Assembly: GCA_035546775.1 (NCBI GenBank)
Contig: DASZWD010000011.1
Location: 1-57,345 of the forward strand
Source: Acidimicrobiales bacterium
Lineage (GTDB): Bacteria; Actinomycetota; Acidimicrobiia; Acidimicrobiales; JACCXE01
Length of the DNA stretch: 57,345 nucleotides
Direction: 5' to 3'
The notes under the pieces were generated by a model. It was given only the letters and a program-made list of their open reading frames with translations, ran no database searches and was not told where the DNA came from. Every line of letters starts with the position of its first letter. The stretch's first letter is position 1. Of the stretch, positions 52,549-57,345 are shown in pieces. Both the position numbers and the translations under genes were made by a program.

Positions 52549-55500
52549 ATGAACGACAGGCTCGTCCTGGCCTTGCCGGAGGACGCGCGCCCCGGTGTCG
52601 TGTGGTGCGCGCCGTTGTTGAACTTCAGTGGCTACGCCGACGAGGCGCGCGCCTTCGTCCTCGGTCTGCGCGAGCGCGGCGTCGAGCTGCGGGCCGAAGC
52701 GATCGGTGATCCGTCCTCGGCGTTCGTGAAGGGCCTGTCGCCGGCGATGAAGGACGCGCTCGACGCGGCGACGCGGGCCTCCAAGCCGCGCCACTCGGTC
52801 AACGTGCTGCACGTGCCGGGCGAGGCGGCCAAGCGCTTCCCGGGTGCGAGCTACCACGTGGCCCGCACGATGTTCGAGACCGACGGCCTGCCCCGCGACT
52901 GGGTGCCGCGCCTCAACGAGATGGACGAGCTGTGGGTGCCGTCGGTGTTCAACGTCGAGACGTTCCGCGCCGCGGGCGTCACCGTGCCGATGTTCGTGGT
53001 GCCCGGTGGCGTCCATCCGGCTGCGCTGGCCCCCGCCGAGCCCCTTCCCATCGAGGGCCTCAACTCGACCGTCTTCCTGTCGGTGTTCGAGTGGAGCTTC
53101 CGCAAAGGCTGGGACGTGCTGCTGCGGGCGTGGGCCAAGGCGTTCTCACCCCACGACGACGTCACGCTGCTGCTGCGCACCTACCCCATGAAGCGCGCTG
53201 GCGGCCGAGTGACCACCGACGACGACATCGAGCGTCAGATCAACACCTTCCTCGGCCAGATCGGCACGTCGCGCAAGAAGGTGGCGCCCATCGTGGTGCT
53301 GCACGACCACGTGGCCGACGCCGACATGCCGCGGCTGTACGCCGCCGCCACCGCCTACGTCAGCCCGACGCGAGGCGAAGGGTGGGGACGCCCGATGCTC
53401 GAGGCGATGGCGGCGGGCCTGCCGACGATCGCCACGCGCTGGAGCGGCAACCTCGCCTTCATGAACGACGACAACAGCCTGCTGGTCGACGTGGAGCGCC
53501 TCGAAAAGGTCGACTACCGGGAGGAGCTGGCGTTCTACCGCGGCCAGCGCTGGGCCAAGCCCTCGGCGTCGCACCTCGCGGTATTGCTGGAAACGGTTGC
53601 CGCCGCGCCCGAAGCCGCGGCGGCGCGCGGCCGGCGGGCGCAGGAGGACGTGGCGGCGCACTGGACGTGGTCGGCCGCCGTCGACGTCGCCGCCGAGCGG
53701 CTCGAGGAGATCAATGCCGGCATGCGCCGCGCGACCCCCCGTCCCGGCGGAGTGCCGGTGCGCTGGGTGGGCGAGCAGTACTCGTGGCACAGCCTGGCGC
53801 AGGTCAACCGCGAGCTGTGCGCCCGCCTCGCCGCCACCCCGGCCGTCGACCTCGAAGTCGCGACGCGCGAGCACGCGCTGCACCGCCCCGTGCGCGGCGA
53901 CGCCGTGGCCGCCGTCGAAGCCCGCACCGGCGACGTGTTGGATCGCCCCGCCCGCGTCGAGGTGCGCCACCAGTGGCCGCCGAACTGGACCGCGCCGCGC
54001 CAGGGTGCCTGGGTCGCCATCCAGCCCTGGGAGTTCGGCGGCTTGCCCGACGAGTGGCTGCCGGCGCTTACGCATCAGGTCGACGAGGTGTGGTGCTACA
54101 CGGACTTCGTGCGCGACTGCTACGTCGCGTCCGGCGTGCCCGCCGAACGCATCCGCGTGATTCCCCTCGGCGTCGACGCGGCGCGCTTCACGCCCGACGG
54201 CCCGCGCTTCGCGCTCCAGACCCACAAGACCACGCGCCTGCTCTTCGTCGGCGGCACCATCGAGCGCAAGGGCATCGACGTGCTGCTCGACGCCTACACC
54301 GCGTCTTTCACCCGCGACGACGACGTCTGCCTCGTGATCAAGAGCACCGGCTCGGACACCGTCTACAAGCACAATTCCGCCGACGCCCGCGTGCGCGCTC
54401 TCGCCGCCGATCCGTCCCAGCCCGCGATCGAGTTGGTCACCGACGACCTGAGCGCCGACGACATTGCCGCGCTGTACCGGTCTTGCGATGCCCTCGTGCA
54501 CCCCTACCGCGGTGAAGGTTTCGGCCTGCCGATCGCCGAAGCGATGGCGTGCGGGTTGCCGGTGATCGTCACCGACTACGGCGCGGCGCGCGACTTCTGC
54601 GACGCGCAGACCGCGTACCTGATCCCGGCGAGCGTCGTGCCCGTCCCCGAAGGCGGCCTCGTCCCCAACACCACCGGTTACTGGTGGGCCGAGCCCGACC
54701 GCGACGCGCTCGGTGAGCTCATGCGCCACGTGGTGGCGTCGCCCGACGAGGCGCGGGCCCGCGGCGAACTCGGCCGCCAGCGCATCGTGCGCGACTTCAC
54801 GTGGGAACGCGCCGCTTCGCTGGTCGAGGAACGCCTCACCGCGCTGGCCGCGGTGGTGCCCGTCCGCTTCAGCGAGCACGTGCCCGCGGAACCGGCGCCG
54901 GCCAAGACCAACCAGCTGAGGTTCGAACGGATCGAGGGCGGCCTGGTGTCGGCCTGCATGATCGTGCGCGACGAAGCCGAGAACCTGCCCGGCTGCCTCG
55001 CGGCGCTCGAGGGGATGGTCGACGAGATCGTGGTGTGCGACACCGGCTCGACCGACGACACGCGCGAGATCGCCCGCGCCGCGGGCGCCGTCGTGATCGA
55101 GACGGAATGGACCGACGACTTCGCCGCGGCGCGCAACACCGCGCTCGCCGCCTGCACGGGCACGTGGATCCTCTGGATCGACGCCGACGATCGTCTGCGC
55201 GGTGACCCCGCCGCGTTCCGCAAGGTGCTGGCCGGCAACCCACCGGTCGACACCATCGCCCTCACCATCGACCAACTCGACGCCACCGGCACCGCCGTCG
55301 GCTTCTCGGATCAGAACGTGCGCCTGTTCCGCCGCACCAAGGGTCAGTGGGCCGGCCGGCTCCACGAGACCGTCGTCGCCCGCCCGGGCAAGACAGCGCT
55401 GCGCCCCGGCTTCACCACCGACGTGTGGTTCCTGCACTCCGGCTATGCGACCGAAGCCGTCGCCGGCAAAGCCAAGGCCGAACGGAACATCCGCATCGGC

Positions 55501-56586
55501 GAACTCGAACTCGCCGAAGGGCCCGCACCGTCGCGGCGCGCCTTCGTGCTGGTCAACCTCGGCCGCTCGCTGGCGGGCGCCGGCCGCCTCGACGAGGCCG
55601 TCGCCCGGTTCGAAGAAGCCCTCGCCCTCACCAAGCTCGCCGCCGAGCGGCGCCGGGCGCTGCGCCACGGCGCCGAAGCGCTGCTCGACGCCGGCCGGCC
55701 CGCCGACGCCCTCGACTGGATCGAGCGGTTGCGCGCCGTGAGCACCAACACCGACATGGCCGACTGGCTCGAAGCCATCGCGCGCACCGACCTCGGGGAC
55801 CTCGACGCCGCGCTGGCCAAGCTGACCGACTTGCACCGCGTGCGCGACGACGACGGCCTCGTGCTGCCCGACCACGTGGTGCGCATGCGCCGCGCCCGCA
55901 CGTTGCGCGACGCCGGCCGGCACGCCGAGGCCGCCGACGACCTGCTGGCGATCATCGACGACAACGTGGCGCCGCCGTGGGCGATGCTCGCCGAGGCCAA
56001 CGCGGCGGCCGGCCGCGACGCCACGCTGGTTGCCGCCGCCATCCCCCAGGGTCAGCTCACCTTCGCCCTCGGCCAGCTGCTCGGCGTGGCGCCCGAGGTG
56101 GCCGACGGCATCGCCGAGGCGATGTTCGCCCGCTTCCCGGGCGACGCGGCTGCGCTGGCGTTCGCCTCCGAGATCGCGCCCCGGCTGCCGATCGAGCGGG
56201 CGCTTGAGTGGTCGGCGCGCCTGCGCCACAACGGGCTGCCTCAGGGCTGTCCGCTTGTCGCCATCGCCTCGGACGCCAGCCGTTCGACGGCGGATCGAGT
56301 GCAGGCGGCCTGCCTGATCAATGGCGCCTTCGGCGACCACGACGCGGCGCGCGCTGCCGCCCGCGCCGTCGCGCCCGCCATTGCCGACACCGACATGGTG
56401 ACGGCGCTCGTGCTGATGGGCGAGATGGCTCCCGAGCTACTGCCCGATTTCGTCGTCGCCGCGGCCGCCGACCGCCGGCGGGCCTACGTGGTCGCCGTCG
56501 CGCTCAACGAGCTCGGGGCGCCAGACGAGGCCGCGGCGTTGCTGGCGATGGTCGGCGAGGAAGCCGCGGTGGCTTCGAAGATCTAG
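52549..56586 (+). CDS. Three-module glycosyltransferase (GT4-GT4-GT2) with TPR-like tail
   Basis: A 1345-residue protein. Module 1 (about 1-400): GT4-type, with PTRGEGWGRPMLEAMAAGLP near 273. Module 2 (about 410-780): second GT4 with YRGEGFGLPIAEAMACGLPV near 655. Module 3 (about 795-1000): GT2, beginning VSACMIVRDEAENLPGCLAAL and carrying the DxD-type motif LWIDADDRL. C-terminal about 1000-1340 is helical and TPR-like. Lying between csrA and flagellin, it is a strong candidate for flagellin glycosylation; acceptor and sugars are unknown. The ATG at 52549 is used. Confidence 0.85.
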   Translation: MNDRLVLALPEDARPGVVWCAPLLNFSGYADEARAFVLGLRERGVELRAEAIGDPSSAFVKGLSPAMKDALDAATRASKPRHSVNVLHVPGEAAKRFPGASYHVARTMFETDGLPRDWVPRLNEMDELWVPSVFNVETFRAAGVTVPMFVVPGGVHPAALAPAEPLPIEGLNSTVFLSVFEWSFRKGWDVLLRAWAKAFSPHDDVTLLLRTYPMKRAGGRVTTDDDIERQINTFLGQIGTSRKKVAPIVVLHDHVADADMPRLYAAATAYVSPTRGEGWGRPMLEAMAAGLPTIATRWSGNLAFMNDDNSLLVDVERLEKVDYREELAFYRGQRWAKPSASHLAVLLETVAAAPEAAAARGRRAQEDVAAHWTWSAAVDVAAERLEEINAGMRRATPRPGGVPVRWVGEQYSWHSLAQVNRELCARLAATPAVDLEVATREHALHRPVRGDAVAAVEARTGDVLDRPARVEVRHQWPPNWTAPRQGAWVAIQPWEFGGLPDEWLPALTHQVDEVWCYTDFVRDCYVASGVPAERIRVIPLGVDAARFTPDGPRFALQTHKTTRLLFVGGTIERKGIDVLLDAYTASFTRDDDVCLVIKSTGSDTVYKHNSADARVRALAADPSQPAIELVTDDLSADDIAALYRSCDALVHPYRGEGFGLPIAEAMACGLPVIVTDYGAARDFCDAQTAYLIPASVVPVPEGGLVPNTTGYWWAEPDRDALGELMRHVVASPDEARARGELGRQRIVRDFTWERAASLVEERLTALAAVVPVRFSEHVPAEPAPAKTNQLRFERIEGGLVSACMIVRDEAENLPGCLAALEGMVDEIVVCDTGSTDDTREIARAAGAVVIETEWTDDFAAARNTALAACTGTWILWIDADDRLRGDPAAFRKVLAGNPPVDTIALTIDQLDATGTAVGFSDQNVRLFRRTKGQWAGRLHETVVARPGKTALRPGFTTDVWFLHSGYATEAVAGKAKAERNIRIGELELAEGPAPSRRAFVLVNLGRSLAGAGRLDEAVARFEEALALTKLAAERRRALRHGAEALLDAGRPADALDWIERLRAVSTNTDMADWLEAIARTDLGDLDAALAKLTDLHRVRDDDGLVLPDHVVRMRRARTLRDAGRHAEAADDLLAIIDDNVAPPWAMLAEANAAAGRDATLVAAAIPQGQLTFALGQLLGVAPEVADGIAEAMFARFPGDAAALAFASEIAPRLPIERALEWSARLRHNGLPQGCPLVAIASDASRSTADRVQAACLINGAFGDHDAARAAARAVAPAIADTDMVTALVLMGEMAPELLPDFVVAAAADRRRAYVVAVALNELGAPDEAAALLAMVGEEAAVASKI

Positions 56587-57203
56587 ATCGCGCGGGCGCC
56601 GAGGTAGCGCTCGTTGCCGTCGAAGATCTCCCCCACACGCAGCCGCGCCACGCCGAGCCAATCGCACACGTTGTTCATCACGACCTGCGGCCGCTGAACG
56701 AGTGACTCGTAGCTCACGGCTCGCCAGCTGCGTCCGTGCACCAACGAGGCGATGAGGCAAGACGCTTCTTGCAGATTGGCCATAGCGGTGTCCTCGTCGG
56801 GAACGTGGCCCGCTCGCACTTGGGACGGGGCGGCCGCCCACCAGTCGCGCATCATGACGACGATGGCGTCCGGGTCATAGTCGGACACGGGCGCGACCGG
56901 CCAGTGACGAAGCTCTGAGCCTTCATAGGGGAACGAGCGGTGGAGGACCTCGCATCCGGCTTGTGCCAGCAGCTTCGACATGAGGCGTGTGCCGCACGAC
57001 TCACCGCCGACCACCGCGAGGCGGCGGACAGCGAATCCGCCGTCGGCGGGCTCGAGCACACCACCAAGGGCGACGGCGTGCGGGGCGACTGCGGGATCGG
57101 CGATCGCGGCGCCCGCAGGCGGGGACGAAGGCAGAATCTCGTGACCGGCCACCCGATCCGATCGGTGGGCGGCGCAGCCGAGTTGAGCGAAAGAATTTCT
57201 CAT
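56583..57203 (-). CDS. Sulfotransferase-family P-loop protein
   Basis: A protein of about 206 residues with the sulfotransferase-like P-loop VVGGESCGTRLMSKLLAQAGC and a following HRSFPYEGSEL, in the general shape of PAPS-binding sulfotransferases; the C-terminal half has VSYESLVQRPQVVMNNVCDWLG, another segment typical of that fold. I start at the internal ATG (RNSFAQLGC) because the longer reading to 57269 runs into the flagellin leader. It is convergent with the giant glycosyltransferase (stops overlap by 4 bases). Modification of flagellin glycans is an inference from position. Confidence 0.6.
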   Translation of the reverse strand: MRNSFAQLGCAAHRSDRVAGHEILPSSPPAGAAIADPAVAPHAVALGGVLEPADGGFAVRRLAVVGGESCGTRLMSKLLAQAGCEVLHRSFPYEGSELRHWPVAPVSDYDPDAIVVMMRDWWAAAPSQVRAGHVPDEDTAMANLQEASCLIASLVHGRSWRAVSYESLVQRPQVVMNNVCDWLGVARLRVGEIFDGNERYLGARAI

Positions 57204-57246
57204 CGATTCCTCAAATCGCCGGATAGGCGATCCGACGGGATGAGTG

Positions 57247-57264
57247 CCTGACAGGGAAGTCGGG
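57247..57264 (+). promoter_or_regulatory. CsrA-type binding hairpin in the flagellin leader
   Basis: A 6-bp stem CCTGAC (57247-57252) / GTCGGG (57259-57264, one G-U pair) displays the hexaloop AGGGAA, placing GGA in a hairpin loop, the classical high-affinity CsrA site (compare consensus ACARGGAUGU: here ACAGGGAAGT). A second GGA pair lies in the ribosome-binding site (AAGGAGGAGACA, 57277-57288) before the GTG at 57289, so one CsrA dimer could bridge both. Confidence 0.75.
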
Positions 57265-57288
57265 TCCACTCAAATCAAGGAGGAGACA

Positions 57289-57345
57289 GTGAGTCTTCGC
57301 ATCAACTCGAACGCTGCGGCGTTCAATGCGTATCGCAACCTCAGC
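57289..57345 (+). CDS. fliC: Flagellin, N-terminal start (partial)
   Basis: Only the first 19 codons are present (GTG start, then SLRINSNAAAFNAYRNLS), cut by the window edge. This is the conserved N-terminal axial sequence of flagellins. An AAGGAGGAGACA Shine-Dalgarno lies directly upstream, preceded by the CsrA-type hairpin. Flagellin is the filament subunit, exported after FlgK and FlgL. Confidence 0.85.
   Translation, partial: MSLRINSNAAAFNAYRNLS

Noticed and set aside
57199-57225. Possible sigma-28 promoter with GCCGGATA as -10 before flagellin
   Set aside because: The -10 is a partial match to GCCGATAA and no TAAA-type -35 is found at the right distance.

Overview
The window is very GC-rich, gene-dense DNA. 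Genes often use GTG or TTG starts, and stop/start overlaps of the ATGA or GTGA type are common. Actinobacterial families recur: Kdp with an enlarged KdpC, an HspR-controlled dnaK operon, an SCO6745-family protein, WXG100-like proteins and the FliW/CsrA flagellar set. This suggests a flagellated actinobacterium, possibly of the Acidimicrobiia; the class is an inference from gene content only. No rRNA, tRNA, CRISPR array or insertion sequence was seen.

Layout. 1-1451: a cut hexapeptide acyltransferase, an SCO6745-family protein and a small ABM-fold monooxygenase. 1551-23832: a potassium/magnesium island. A first operon runs: stand-alone DUF4118 protein, 42-aa membrane peptide, kdpF, kdpA, kdpB, kdpC, kdpD, kdpE, receiver-less winged-helix protein, SLC41/MgtE-like transporter. 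It is followed by a KimA-like K+ importer, two small membrane proteins, a universal stress protein and two tiny basic proteins. A second kdp set comes next, with its transport genes on the minus strand and its kdpDE diverging on the plus strand. 23843-25617: tryptophan 2,3-dioxygenase and kynureninase. 25656-27694: a composite HTH/zinc/membrane protein coupled to a membrane-anchored zincin. 27728-31028: nitroreductase, MarR repressor, YceI, pirin and superoxide dismutase, with a MarR-type double operator before yceI. 31025-38209: a cyclase-ATPase-TPR regulator, a secreted protein and a heterodimeric ABC exporter. 38249-39787: a four-gene, fully overlapping WXG100-like operon. 39859-44666: ThpR, an HTH protein, then dnaK-grpE-dnaJ-hspR behind a HAIR operator. 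44737-48242: two AbiEi/DUF559-type proteins around a Ser/Thr kinase, and a stand-alone J-domain protein. 48355-57345: a NarL-type regulator and flagellar genes flgN, flgK, flgL, fliW and csrA, then a 1345-aa three-module glycosyltransferase, a sulfotransferase and the start of flagellin.

How they work together. The two Kdp ATPases, KimA-like importer, SLC41-like transporter and extra sensors/regulators suggest layered control of cation supply. In the flagellar block, the flagellin leader has a hairpin presenting AGGGAA in its loop, a classical CsrA target. With fliW and csrA nearby, this fits the FliW-CsrA-flagellin homeostat. The giant glycosyltransferase and sulfotransferase sit where flagellin-modification genes usually sit. 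The two regulatory RNA hairpins (flgN and fliC leaders), the twice-repeated small-peptide/kdpF arrangement, the compact WXG100 operon and the inverted repeats around one DUF559 gene are the observations most worth a second look.
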